64,000 nt of DNA, from contig JAPKDQ010000007.1 of assembly GCA_028822445.1 (NCBI GenBank), positions 95,044-159,043 of the forward strand. Reading direction: 5' to 3'. This document shows positions 1 to 8,442 of the stretch, piece after piece; the stretch's first letter is position 1; every line of letters starts with the position of its first letter. The notes beneath the pieces were generated by a model. The model worked only from the letters and a program-made list of their open reading frames with translations. It was not told the origin of the DNA and did not search any database. This DNA comes from Rhodospirillaceae bacterium. Its GTDB lineage: Bacteria > Pseudomonadota > Alphaproteobacteria > Rhodospirillales > Rhodospirillaceae. The translations under genes and the position numbers were made by a program.

Positions 1-18
1 AGTACAAAGGCATCTGTT

Positions 19-939
19 CTATTTCTCGATCCCGTTAGAAAACTCTGCCGCAATTTTTGCCCACTTTTGGGGCTGAGCCATGAACTCGAGCAGGTTGCCA
101 TCTGAGAACTCAACGTATTTAAAATCGGGGCGCATTTTCGATACACGCACGTCGATGTAATGCACGCTATCCTCGGTGTCGGTCATAATCATTCCCGGGA
201 CATTAATCGCCATGAGATCGGGTTCCATGTCGTAATGAAAAGCTGCGTAATGGCCGATGTCCGGGCCCTGAATGAACGACGTAATCGCCAGCCAGGTTTT
301 TGCGTCGAGGATTTTCTGTTCTTCCGAACTCATCGGGAAATTCATAAAACGGGTGAGGTGTGAACCGTCCAACACCGGTGTGCGGGGGCGTCCCGTGCCC
401 ATGCGTGATTGGTAACCCGCCAGTTCCTCGGCGTTGAACAGCGCCGCGCCATGCAGAATGACACCAACAACGCGGTCCGGATTATTGGCCGCGAAGGCAG
501 CAGCAATTTGCGCACCTGTGTGGTGGCCAGCGACGAGCACCTTTTTAAGGTTTAGGTGGTCCAGCACATATACCAAGTTATTCCCATAATCTTGAATGGT
601 CGGCTGCTGCTGCGGCCTGTCTGAATTACCGTATCCCGGTGTGTCGATCGTAATGGCACGCACGCCGAGTTCTGCCAGCGCATTTTGCACTTCTGCAAAT
701 TGAATCATCGACATAGGAGACTGGTGTAGCAGAACGATAGGATGCTCGTAGTCGCGCGGGCCGATGTCACGGTAATGGACCTGACCCAAAGGAGATGCGG
801 CATACCCCTTGCCACCGCTTAACACGCCCCAGCCTTGCCAGTCGTCGCTGGAGGTGCCGCGCATGACCTCGTCGGCGTGTGCCGGCATGACGGCGGTCAT
901 CAACGCGGCAAAACCAATAATGAACATTCGGGTAACCAT
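19..939 (-). CDS. Exported alpha/beta-hydrolase-fold protein with GHHTG elbow
   Basis: Predicted periplasmic protein of 306 residues with an alpha/beta-hydrolase fold; substrate unknown. Residues 1-22 form a signal peptide ending AHA. The body begins with KGYA...GQVHYR (44-57), then HQS (72-74) where the oxyanion-hole HG usually lies, DTPGYG (99-104) and GHHTG (138-142), which puts His140 where the Ser of GxSxG should be. The usual C-terminal catalytic His position reads DGN (280-282). Four relatives lie at 15452, 45233, 46024 and 49222; this is the only exported one. ATG 939 has AGGAG ten bases upstream. It is last in a minus-strand run after the ThDP enzyme and the cytochrome, 97 bases from the latter. 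The fold is certain; hydrolase activity is not. Confidence 0.85.
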   Translation of the reverse strand: MVTRMFIIGFAALMTAVMPAHADEVMRGTSSDDWQGWGVLSGGKGYAASPLGQVHYRDIGPRDYEHPIVLLHQSPMSMIQFAEVQNALAELGVRAITIDTPGYGNSDRPQQQPTIQDYGNNLVYVLDHLNLKKVLVAGHHTGAQIAAAFAANNPDRVVGVILHGAALFNAEELAGYQSRMGTGRPRTPVLDGSHLTRFMNFPMSSEEQKILDAKTWLAITSFIQGPDIGHYAAFHYDMEPDLMAINVPGMIMTDTEDSVHYIDVRVSKMRPDFKYVEFSDGNLLEFMAQPQKWAKIAAEFSNGIEK

Positions 940-1036
940 GAGAGCAAACTCCTACAGCAGGGGATAATAAATGTAGTAGAATTCTAGTGAACGTGGAACC
1001 ATTATGAACAACAAAACAACGAGTTAGGCCATCCCT

Positions 1037-1408
1037 TTATTTCTTATCCAGCGCGAGTGCCTTGAGAATATCAACGTCGTCAGCATCAGGCGACAATGGA
1101 ACCGATTCAAGATAGGCGACTATATCTATAATCTCTTCATCGGAAAGCACTTCCACTGGATAGACAGGCATACGACCGGGACTAAACCGGATAAAGTTAG
1201 CGATCGCCTCTGGCGGTAACGTTTCGGGCGTGAGTGCTGTCCCGGCCTCGCTGCCTTTTCCATCAGTGCCGTGACATTCGTAACAGCCGACCCGCATAAA
1301 GGTCTTCAGTCCGCGCTCAACGGCGTTTGCATCCTCTTGAGCAGACACGCCGACCGCACTAAACAAGATCCATAGGAGCAAGACGCCGGGGAAGTATTTT
1401 ATGTTCAT
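1037..1408 (-). CDS. Periplasmic class I c-type cytochrome
   Basis: Small electron-transfer haem protein of 123 residues. A signal peptide (about 1-23, ending VSA) is followed by one haem site, CYECH (42-46); Met80 in GRMP is the likely sixth ligand. This is the normal layout of a monohaem class I cytochrome c. ATG 1408 has AGGA eight bases upstream. The gene starts 11 bases after the ThDP enzyme stops, so the two are surely co-transcribed. The obvious inference is that it takes electrons from a periplasmic oxidation, perhaps that of the neighbouring Tat-exported ThDP protein. The electron donor and acceptor are not visible in the window. Confidence 0.92.
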   Translation of the reverse strand: MNIKYFPGVLLLWILFSAVGVSAQEDANAVERGLKTFMRVGCYECHGTDGKGSEAGTALTPETLPPEAIANFIRFSPGRMPVYPVEVLSDEEIIDIVAYLESVPLSPDADDVDILKALALDKK

Positions 1409-1419
1409 GGTTAGTTTTC

Positions 1420-3426
1420 CTAACGCATCTGCGTGACGACATCGACCAACGCCGGATAGCCGGATTTCACGACTTTGACTGCTTCAATAAGTGCGGGGCG
1501 CAGGTCATCTGGGTTTTCGATAGGACCAGCAGACCAAACGCCCATCCCTTCCGCCAATTTCGCGTAATCGATATTAGGATCTTGAATGAGTGTGCCGATC
1601 GAGGCCCTCTCAACACCGCGCTTCCGACGATTGGCAGTTCCCTGCACCAGCATGCTCTCTTGAGCGTAGGCACGGTTATTATGCATGACCGTGAGTAACG
1701 GAATGCGATGGTGGGCCGCTGTCCAAAGCGCTCCGTTCGCATACATGAAATCACCGTCACATTGAATATTCACCGAGAAACGACCAAGCGCCTTATTGGC
1801 CAATGCCGCACCAACAGCCGCAGGTAATCCGTACCCAACGCCCCCGCCGGCTCCAATACCAAGGTAGCGGTAGTGTTCGTCGAAGTTCCAAAGCCGGTGG
1901 GGCCAAGAACTGATAAAGCGCTCCGATGCACCAACCGAGACCAACGCCCAGTCCTCAGCTTTGATTTGCTCGTAGATTTCCATAGACAAGCGTGCCGTGC
2001 TGACAGGGCTAGAGTTCCAGCCTCTGGCCGCCAGTTGACGAGACTCTTCAAACGAGTCCGCATGCATCTTACGGAAGGTCTTTTCTTTTTGGGCAAGCAC
2101 CCGCCTACGGCTGCGGCTCATGGCCTCCTTAACCTCTTCAATTAAGGCCGGAAGCGTTGCTTCCGCATCGCCTGAAATAGAAATATCGACCGGCGCGTAA
2201 CGCTGAAAGTCCTGGTAGTTAGACTTCATGTAAAGGTCGTTGACGCTAATGGTAACCAACTTGGTACCCTCTTTGACCCGCGGCTCACTGGTCATCTCTG
2301 CACGGTTGACAGAATTGACCTGCCCCCAGAAATCGGTCACCTCCATTCCAAGAACAAGATCAGCGCGGGAGATAAGACGTCCACTTTGGCGAGTTTGGTT
2401 GAGGTAGTGACTGGTTGGCATGTTTTGACGACTGGCGATATCAATCACTGGCACGTTCAAGAGTTCGGCAAGCTCGACCAGCAAACGCATACCCTCAGGG
2501 GTCCGCGCAAGACGGTCAACAATGATAACTGGTTCTTCCGCATCAACGAGAAGCTTTGCCGTTTTCCTTACCGCCCCGCGCTCTCCCTGTGGTGGTTCCG
2601 ACGGGGTGTAACGGGGAATCTTGAGGCTCTCTGGGTCCTCCACCGCCGTTTCTTGGAGCGTGCTATCGACAGCGAGCACAATCGGTTCCATCGGTGGTGT
2701 CGTCGCAATCTTCCAACCGCGCACCATGGACTCAGCAAAGGCCTGCAGTGAGGCCGGCTGATCATCCCATTTCGTGAAGTCCCTCACCATAGCAGCTGGA
2801 TCTTGAGCAGAATGGCGCCACGTGGTTCCACCCATGCGGTCAGAGGCATCAACGGTGTTCCCGAGTATGGCGATCAACGGCACACGGTCACACCAGGCAT
2901 TGTACAGGTTCATTGCGGCGTGTTGGAGACCAACCGTCCCATGGCACATTATAGCGGCCGGCTTAAGCGCGGCTTTGTAATAGCCGTTCGCCATCGCTGC
3001 AGCGGACTCTTCGTGCATGCAGGTGATGAATTCCGGTTTTCTATTCCCACCATAGACGGTGATCGACTCGTGCAATCCGAGAAAACTGGAGCCGGGATTT
3101 GAGAAAACGTAATCGAGATCAAGTGACTTCATGACATCGATCATAAAATCGGACCCGAAGTATTTGGCAGACTCTGTCTCAGTAGCTGCCGGCCCCTGAT
3201 CCGATTGCACCTCAGAAACCTGCTCAGGCGTTGACGCCTCCATACTCATTTGCTCTACGCTCGGCGGCGCAAGGCCTTGCGACACACCAGTCTCTGTGAC
3301 TGTTCTATTTTGGGCTGCAGCCCCTTTTTCGCTCGGTAAAGTTGTTGCCGCGCCTGCAACAACTGCAGTTTTTATGAAATTCCTGCGGCCGACATTGGTT
3401 TTGTTTTTCTGTGGCGATGACGTCAT
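1420..3426 (-). CDS. Tat-exported thiamine diphosphate-dependent enzyme
   Basis: Acetolactate synthase/benzoylformate decarboxylase-type ThDP protein, 668 residues. The family cleaves or forms C-C bonds next to a carbonyl. An N-terminal twin-arginine signal (GRRNFIK near residues 13-19, then a short hydrophobic stretch) and a Pro/Ser/Glu-rich linker precede the PYR domain, whose catalytic Glu lies in CMHEES (about residue 139). The C-terminal PP domain carries GDGDF...NN, the ThDP-Mg motif. Most relatives are cytosolic and about 550 residues long; the extra length here is the signal and linker. I chose ATG 3426 because GGGGGAGG sits just upstream; a GTG 18 bases further out is weaker. It heads the operon with the cytochrome and exported alpha/beta protein. 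The substrate is unknown. Confidence 0.88.
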   Translation of the reverse strand: MTSSPQKNKTNVGRRNFIKTAVVAGAATTLPSEKGAAAQNRTVTETGVSQGLAPPSVEQMSMEASTPEQVSEVQSDQGPAATETESAKYFGSDFMIDVMKSLDLDYVFSNPGSSFLGLHESITVYGGNRKPEFITCMHEESAAAMANGYYKAALKPAAIMCHGTVGLQHAAMNLYNAWCDRVPLIAILGNTVDASDRMGGTTWRHSAQDPAAMVRDFTKWDDQPASLQAFAESMVRGWKIATTPPMEPIVLAVDSTLQETAVEDPESLKIPRYTPSEPPQGERGAVRKTAKLLVDAEEPVIIVDRLARTPEGMRLLVELAELLNVPVIDIASRQNMPTSHYLNQTRQSGRLISRADLVLGMEVTDFWGQVNSVNRAEMTSEPRVKEGTKLVTISVNDLYMKSNYQDFQRYAPVDISISGDAEATLPALIEEVKEAMSRSRRRVLAQKEKTFRKMHADSFEESRQLAARGWNSSPVSTARLSMEIYEQIKAEDWALVSVGASERFISSWPHRLWNFDEHYRYLGIGAGGGVGYGLPAAVGAALANKALGRFSVNIQCDGDFMYANGALWTAAHHRIPLLTVMHNNRAYAQESMLVQGTANRRKRGVERASIGTLIQDPNIDYAKLAEGMGVWSAGPIENPDDLRPALIEAVKVVKSGYPALVDVVTQMR

Positions 3427-3660
3427 GAAACCTCCCCCTGTCACCCGCCGAAAACGATGGGCTCAGTTGTGAACCAGCTGTCTATCGTGAAACCATCGTG
3501 CCATACGGAAGCGTGCTCTGGTGTAGCCATTTTTGACGCTCTCGCTGGTCGGACAAACGGCGGGGCTCAGCCCGCCACCGCCCAGCCTCCAGGCAATATC
3601 AGAAAGCGGCAGCTTAATTCTGGAGAGCCCGGCCCATTTCTAAGACCCCTCTCGGTAACC
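3427..3660. other. Leader of the exported ThDP operon
   Basis: Gene-free stretch upstream of the ThDP operon that must hold its promoter. I see no clear promoter boxes, palindrome or RNA structure. A plus-strand open frame across it (3457-3831) has no ribosome site and overlaps the recQ remnant on the other strand. Confidence 0.4.
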
Positions 3661-3978
3661 TGTAGGCCCTCTACACAAGTAGCGTGCGAGAATATTCGCC
3701 CATATTCTTTAAGCTTTTTAGGCCCGGATCCATCGACACCTGACATGCCATCAAGTGCGGTGAAACACGGCCCTAGGCGGAGCCTCTTAAGCTGCGGTAG
3801 GGAGAAGATATCGCCGGAACAACCCGGCTAATCGATCTTATTTTCTCGGGCCTATGCTGTGAACGAATTATACTGCCCACACCATAAGAGAAGGACGAAT
3901 CTCTTACCAGAAGTGGGTGCCCACATTCACTGAATTCGAGGCCGCCGTATTTTTGAACATTTATGCTGCATCACAGCC
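3661..3978 (-). pseudogene. recQ: Decayed recQ 3' fragment (RQC end and HRDC tail)
   Basis: Reading the minus strand gives SINVQKYGGLE..., then FSYGVGSIIRS, then KID*P, then TALDGMSGV and GPKKLKEYG. These match residues about 472-597 of the intact RecQ encoded at 58579-60381 (SINIQKYGCLE, FSYREGNITRS, KIDQP, TTLDGMSGI, GPKKLQEFG). A hand alignment of the last 80 bases shows about 78% nucleotide identity. The copy has a frameshift between the second and third blocks, a stop at the Gln of IDQP, and a deletion of about 25 codons before TALDG. Nothing upstream of residue 472 is present: homology ends near 3978, 28 bases from the next gene. It lies in the same orientation as intact recQ. Confidence 0.9.
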
Positions 3979-4006
3979 AAGAAAATAGTTTCTGGCGAGA
4001 GGCAGC

Positions 4007-5566
4007 TTAGCCTTTAGTCTCCGGCTTGAGTTCTTCGAAAGCGATTCCAGAAGGCCCCATGCGGTAGTCACTGATGCCGCGGCGTGTAGCATTCACATAA
4101 GCCGAATTGGTGATCCAGATGGCTGGCGCTAGAGTATGGAACTCGGCCATGATCGCCTGCATTTTGGCTTCTCGCGTGACAGGGTCAGCCATCACCTGCA
4201 CAGCTCTGATGTCTGCCGTGACGTCTTCATCGCAGAAAAATGGGTTCACCCGAAAGCAAGAGAAGTACTCGAAAGGCCGAATTGCATCTTGAAAGGTTGC
4301 GGAGTTCCAAAACAAGCCGAATGCATCCACGTCGCCCCATTGATTTGGAACGTATTTTCGTAAGTAATCTGAAAACGGTATTCTACGAACGGAGGTCCGC
4401 ACACCGACCTTGTTCAGATCCTGCGCAACTTTCTGGAAGATAACGGGATCAAGTGGCGTCAACGTTGCAACAAACTCAATGTCCATGTCGAAGCCCTCCG
4501 CATAACCAGCATCCGCCAATAACCCGCGAGCCCGTTCGGGATCGTAGGGATAAGGCTTGAGGTCCGGGTTGTATCCTGAAATTCCCGATACCGCTCCTTG
4601 GCTCGCAACATCAACCCACCCTCCCAAGATCACGTCTGCGATGGCCTGCTTATCAACAGCGTAGTTGAGCGCTTGCCGGACTCGCTGGTCTTTCAAGGGG
4701 TGGTTGCCATCGCGCACATTCGGGAGCGCAATTGATTTTATCTGTGTGGTGGCGGTGACATAGGGGATATATCCATTGGCCTCCACGACCCCCACATCAT
4801 CTTCACTGAGCCCTGTTGCAACATCCACTTGGCCGCTATAGAGGGCCTGAAGACGCGACGTCTTGTTGCCAACAACGCGGTACTCAAGCTCCGCATACCC
4901 AACCGGAGGGCGCCAACTCTCGGTAAACGCTGCAAGCCGCACCGCTGTATTCCCTGGGCCCCAGTCAACGAGACGATACGGTCCGCTTCCGACGGGCGCG
5001 ATTGTGAATTTATCGACACCCCGTTCTTTCCAGGAGTCTAGATCGATAATCATCACTAGCGAGAGACGCTTTGGTAGGATCGCATCGGGTGCGCGCAAAT
5101 TAAATTGAACAGTTAGGGGGTCTGCGGCCACGACATCAGCAATATTGGTCAGTTCCCTGGCGACCAGAAATGAGGCTGCATCATCACTCAACAGAAAGGA
5201 GAAGACCTTCGCTATAGACTCAGCTGTAACGGCCCTTCCGTTATGAAACGTCATATTGTCACGAAGTGTAAAGCGCCAGGTAAGTGCAGTTGGGTTATCC
5301 CATGACACTGCTAAGCCGGGGAGTGGCCCTCCACGCCAATCGAGGCGGGTTAGTCCGTCAAACATAGCCAACCAGAGTTCTGTCGCTGGCAAGGCCGTCG
5401 CCGTGTATGGGTTCCCAAGGCTGGGCGGGACACCCCCTGCTGCTACACGCAACGTTTCTGCATGGCTTGAGGTGAACACCAGCCCCACACTAAACAGCAT
5501 TGCGCCTATAAAGCGGAAGCATTCGCCTGCGAACGAGTTCAAGTGCCTGCCGCCCTCTGTGAACAT
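4007..5566 (-). CDS. ABC importer solute-binding protein, family 5
   Basis: Periplasmic binding protein of the peptide/nickel (SBP_bac_5, DppA/OppA) family, about 519 residues. It has a signal peptide ending SSHA, then the family's opening LRVAAGG and PYTATALPATELWLAMFDGL, the core block TFHNGRAVTAE, and NYAVDKQAIADVILGG. It would capture a peptide-like or other small solute for an importer. No permease or ATPase adjoins it; the only complete importer here (28742-34104) has its own binding protein, so this one is an orphan or works with that system. The start is uncertain: ATG 5566 is used, but no ribosome site is convincing and a TTG at 5578 is in frame. Confidence 0.88.
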   Translation of the reverse strand: MFTEGGRHLNSFAGECFRFIGAMLFSVGLVFTSSHAETLRVAAGGVPPSLGNPYTATALPATELWLAMFDGLTRLDWRGGPLPGLAVSWDNPTALTWRFTLRDNMTFHNGRAVTAESIAKVFSFLLSDDAASFLVARELTNIADVVAADPLTVQFNLRAPDAILPKRLSLVMIIDLDSWKERGVDKFTIAPVGSGPYRLVDWGPGNTAVRLAAFTESWRPPVGYAELEYRVVGNKTSRLQALYSGQVDVATGLSEDDVGVVEANGYIPYVTATTQIKSIALPNVRDGNHPLKDQRVRQALNYAVDKQAIADVILGGWVDVASQGAVSGISGYNPDLKPYPYDPERARGLLADAGYAEGFDMDIEFVATLTPLDPVIFQKVAQDLNKVGVRTSVRRIPFSDYLRKYVPNQWGDVDAFGLFWNSATFQDAIRPFEYFSCFRVNPFFCDEDVTADIRAVQVMADPVTREAKMQAIMAEFHTLAPAIWITNSAYVNATRRGISDYRMGPSGIAFEELKPETKG

Positions 5567-5871
5567 GGAACTAGCCAAATTTGGAATACATTAAATAGCG
5601 CCAGCGGAATGAACATGAAAAAGGGCGGCCGGTCTCTCGCGCTGGGCAAAGAAGTGTTCGTCTTGTTAAAATCTAAAAGCGCCAGGACCACCAACATAAA
5701 TAGCGGTGGGTTTACAATTCTTCGAACCATCTAGTTTCCTGTCACACCCATTCTTCAGGGAAGATATTGAAAGTATATTGGAAAGCGGCCCTGCAACAGG
5801 TATTCTTCGCTAAGTCCGCAATAGAATAAAGGAACATGGCCAAGCAGTGCTGAATTCGTTAGAAATCTATC
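5567..5871. other. Divergent intergenic region, nothing recognised
   Basis: About 305 bases between the binding-protein gene on the minus strand and the amidohydrolase on the plus strand. It should hold both promoters. I see no palindrome, repeat or RNA gene, and no strong Shine-Dalgarno site before ATG 5872. Confidence 0.4.
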
Positions 5872-7350
5872 ATGTCTGAGCCACAATCTGTCGATACACT
5901 TCTTAAAAATGCCTATGTCGTTACGGTCGATCAAGGCCGGCGGGTGTTCACAGACGGCTATGTGGCTTTTCAAGGGGGGCGGATTATTTCTGTTGGCCCC
6001 ATGGCAGATATTTCGGACCGCAACCTAAAGGCCGACGAAACGATAGATTGTAGCGGCAAAGCCGTCTTTCCTGGATTCACCAACGCCCACAATCATCTAA
6101 TCCAAGTTTTTTTTCGCGGCTATAACGATGATCGCTGGCCGATCCTAGATTTTCCTGCCGCAATCTCCAAACTCTTAAAACAACAGGCGCTGGTTACCGA
6201 CCGCTTGAATGAAGAGCGCAGTTACATCCTCGCGCGCCTTCATGCGCTCGACCTAATTCGCTCAGGGTACATCGGCACTCACGATGAGCACTTCACCAAT
6301 TCCCAGCGGTTCTCAGTGGACGGCAGTTGGCGTGCCCTTGACGAGTCAGGATTACGCGGTTTTTTGTGCCGTTGCATCGTCAACAGCGACAAAGTCCCGG
6401 AAGCTGACCGTGAGTCCGTCGATGACGGATTAAGAGAGGTTGAGCGATTAAAAGCAAAATTTGATACCTCTAGGCTTGAAGTCGCGACTGGTTTTTTGAA
6501 TTATCAGTATCTGGCCGACCCCGAAGACATGAGCCGCATCGCAGATGCAAGCGCGGCTATGGGCGTTCGCCTTGACGTCGATATGACTGACAACACGCGT
6601 GGTAAAGCGCTCGAAGCACGCGGATACAAAGGCGGCCAGGTCGAGTATTATCGTGACTTCGGCGTTCTTGAACGGCCCATGTACGCGGGAAAGGCCGTTA
6701 ACCTCTTACCCCATGAGTTCGACATCCTAGCCGAACACGATGGCCGTGTCGGCCTCGTTCCAATCCTGCGGCAGTTTGATGCCGTTGGCCTTCCGGTTCA
6801 TCATTTTCTATCTCGTGGAGTACTCCCGGGGATCGGCACAGATGGGCCGATGGTGTCTGATAGCCAGAATATTTTTGAAATGATGCGTCACGTCCTTTTC
6901 GCTCAGAATCTTGCGATCAAACAGGAGCAGAGGGAGGGCCTACCCGCACCCAACGCCAGCCACTGGGCAGTGAGCGAAACACTGATAGAGATGGCAACCC
7001 TCGGCAGTGCACGCACGCTGTTTATGGATGACACCACCGGCAGTCTCGAAGTTGGTAAGGCGGCAGATTGCGTCATTGCTGACCTCAATCGCGCAAACTT
7101 ACGCCCGACACAACAAGATCGCCGAACGCTCGGGGTGCTAGTGTGGGCCGGGGCAGCGGATGCTGTCGATACAATTTTTGTCGAAGGCCGTAAACTTTTG
7201 GATGGGGGCAAGTCCACGATTTGGGACGAAGATGAAGTGATTCGTGATGCCGAGCGGGTGCTTATAGAGATCGCGGCCGAGACAGACCTACCTTCACTGA
7301 TGCCCGGTCGTGCGCCAGGTCGCCAGTACAGAGGTTGGACCTACATCTGA
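5872..7350 (+). CDS. Amidohydrolase-superfamily protein with altered metal ligands
   Basis: Protein of 492 residues in the AtzA/TrzN/guanine-deaminase branch of the amidohydrolases, which remove amino or chloro groups from N-heterocycles. It has the N-terminal beta-sandwich (KNAYVVTVD, GRIISVG), the strand-1 ligands HNH (73-75) in GFTNAHNHL, and GTDGP for the strand-8 Asp. The HxH...E block usual after strand 5 reads LDVDMTD, and the AHG block reads AGKAV. Several expected metal ligands or catalytic residues are therefore missing, so its reaction cannot be assumed. It stands alone on the plus strand, facing the operon that ends at 7531. ATG 5872 is the natural start, but its ribosome site is poor. 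Confidence 0.85.
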   Translation: MSEPQSVDTLLKNAYVVTVDQGRRVFTDGYVAFQGGRIISVGPMADISDRNLKADETIDCSGKAVFPGFTNAHNHLIQVFFRGYNDDRWPILDFPAAISKLLKQQALVTDRLNEERSYILARLHALDLIRSGYIGTHDEHFTNSQRFSVDGSWRALDESGLRGFLCRCIVNSDKVPEADRESVDDGLREVERLKAKFDTSRLEVATGFLNYQYLADPEDMSRIADASAAMGVRLDVDMTDNTRGKALEARGYKGGQVEYYRDFGVLERPMYAGKAVNLLPHEFDILAEHDGRVGLVPILRQFDAVGLPVHHFLSRGVLPGIGTDGPMVSDSQNIFEMMRHVLFAQNLAIKQEQREGLPAPNASHWAVSETLIEMATLGSARTLFMDDTTGSLEVGKAADCVIADLNRANLRPTQQDRRTLGVLVWAGAADAVDTIFVEGRKLLDGGKSTIWDEDEVIRDAERVLIEIAAETDLPSLMPGRAPGRQYRGWTYI

Positions 7351-7530
7351 GTGGACGGCATTGACACGAAGTGAATCAAGTCACCTAGCGCAGGGCTTAA
7401 AAAATATAGCGCTCTTTGTTTCAGATCACTTCTTCAATTTTATCTTGTTGAGTTGGATTAATACTACTCCTAAGCATGCCCCGCTCTGCGCACACCTAAG
7501 TCTGTTCGACGGTTGTCTATCCTAGGGTTG

Positions 7531-8418
7531 CTATCGCTTGAGCACTTCAAAAACTGCCGCAGTGTCCTGTTCGCCGAGCCCTAATTGATTAGCTGATTCA
7601 TAAACCGGCCTCGTTGCGTCAAACAATGGCGTCAATGCTCCCATTTGTTCAGCAAAGTCGTGTATGAGCTTCATGTCTTTCTGCCATACGTCGAGCTTCA
7701 TACTCGGTGGGGAGTAATTTTCCTCAACCATCATCGGCCCTCGGAGTTCGAGTATTCGCGACGCACCTGCACCGGAAGAAATCACATCAAATACTTGCTG
7801 CGGGTCTAGCCCCGCCTTAGTGGCGAGCGCCAATGCCTCAGCCGAGGCTACATTGTGTACGGCAACCAAGAGGTTGGCGATAAACTTCATACGTGTGCCG
7901 TTGCCAAACTTGCCCAGAAAAAAGCTCTCACGGGCAACCGCGTCAAACACAGGCTGACAGGACTTGAATGGTTCCTCTTCCCCACTTGCATAGAGGACAA
8001 TATCTTTGGTTTGCGCCTGCGCCCCAGTGCCGCTCACAGGGCAGTCCAGCATGTCAAAGCCGCAGTCAATAAGCCGGTCACGCGCCTCAAGTTTGGCTGC
8101 AATGGAGAGCGTGCTGAGTTCCACCAGAACCGCTTTCGCTTTCTGATCAGACGGATGGTTGGTCAAAGCATTAATTGTCGACACCAGCGCAGATTCAGAC
8201 GGCAGGCTGGTCAGAATACAAGCGACGTCTTGAACAGCTTCCAACACAGTAGACGCAACTTGAACGCCGCTGTCCCTTGCCCTTTGCGCAGCCACATGGT
8301 CAGGATCAAAGCCGCGCACATCAAACCCATCAGCAACCAAGTGTCGCGCTAAAGCAGACCCCATTATGCCAAGGCCCAATACGGCAACTGATGTCACGGT
8401 ATCCGACGGCTGTGTCAT
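7531..8418 (-). CDS. NAD(P)-dependent HIBADH-family dehydrogenase
   Basis: Beta-hydroxyacid dehydrogenase (3-hydroxyisobutyrate/tartronate-semialdehyde/6-phosphogluconate type), 295 residues. The N-terminal Rossmann motif is GLGIMG (15-20); DCPVSGTGAQA (125-135) is the substrate-binding signature and Lys178 in GNGTRMKFIANLL is the catalytic Lys. The all-alpha C-terminal half is complete. It would oxidise a beta-hydroxyacid or reduce a semialdehyde or imine. It is the last gene of the operon that begins with the triple-RidA protein at 13227, 24 bases after the racemase-like gene. A second family member is two genes upstream, which suggests two different beta-hydroxyacid steps in one pathway. 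Confidence 0.9.
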   Translation of the reverse strand: MTQPSDTVTSVAVLGLGIMGSALARHLVADGFDVRGFDPDHVAAQRARDSGVQVASTVLEAVQDVACILTSLPSESALVSTINALTNHPSDQKAKAVLVELSTLSIAAKLEARDRLIDCGFDMLDCPVSGTGAQAQTKDIVLYASGEEEPFKSCQPVFDAVARESFFLGKFGNGTRMKFIANLLVAVHNVASAEALALATKAGLDPQQVFDVISSGAGASRILELRGPMMVEENYSPPSMKLDVWQKDMKLIHDFAEQMGALTPLFDATRPVYESANQLGLGEQDTAAVFEVLKR

Positions 8419-8442
8419 CGGTTTCTCGGTTCGGCCACGCCG

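Noticed and set aside
3457..3831. Plus-strand open frame of 124 codons
   Set aside because: It runs antisense to the recQ remnant, has no ribosome site and resembles no protein.
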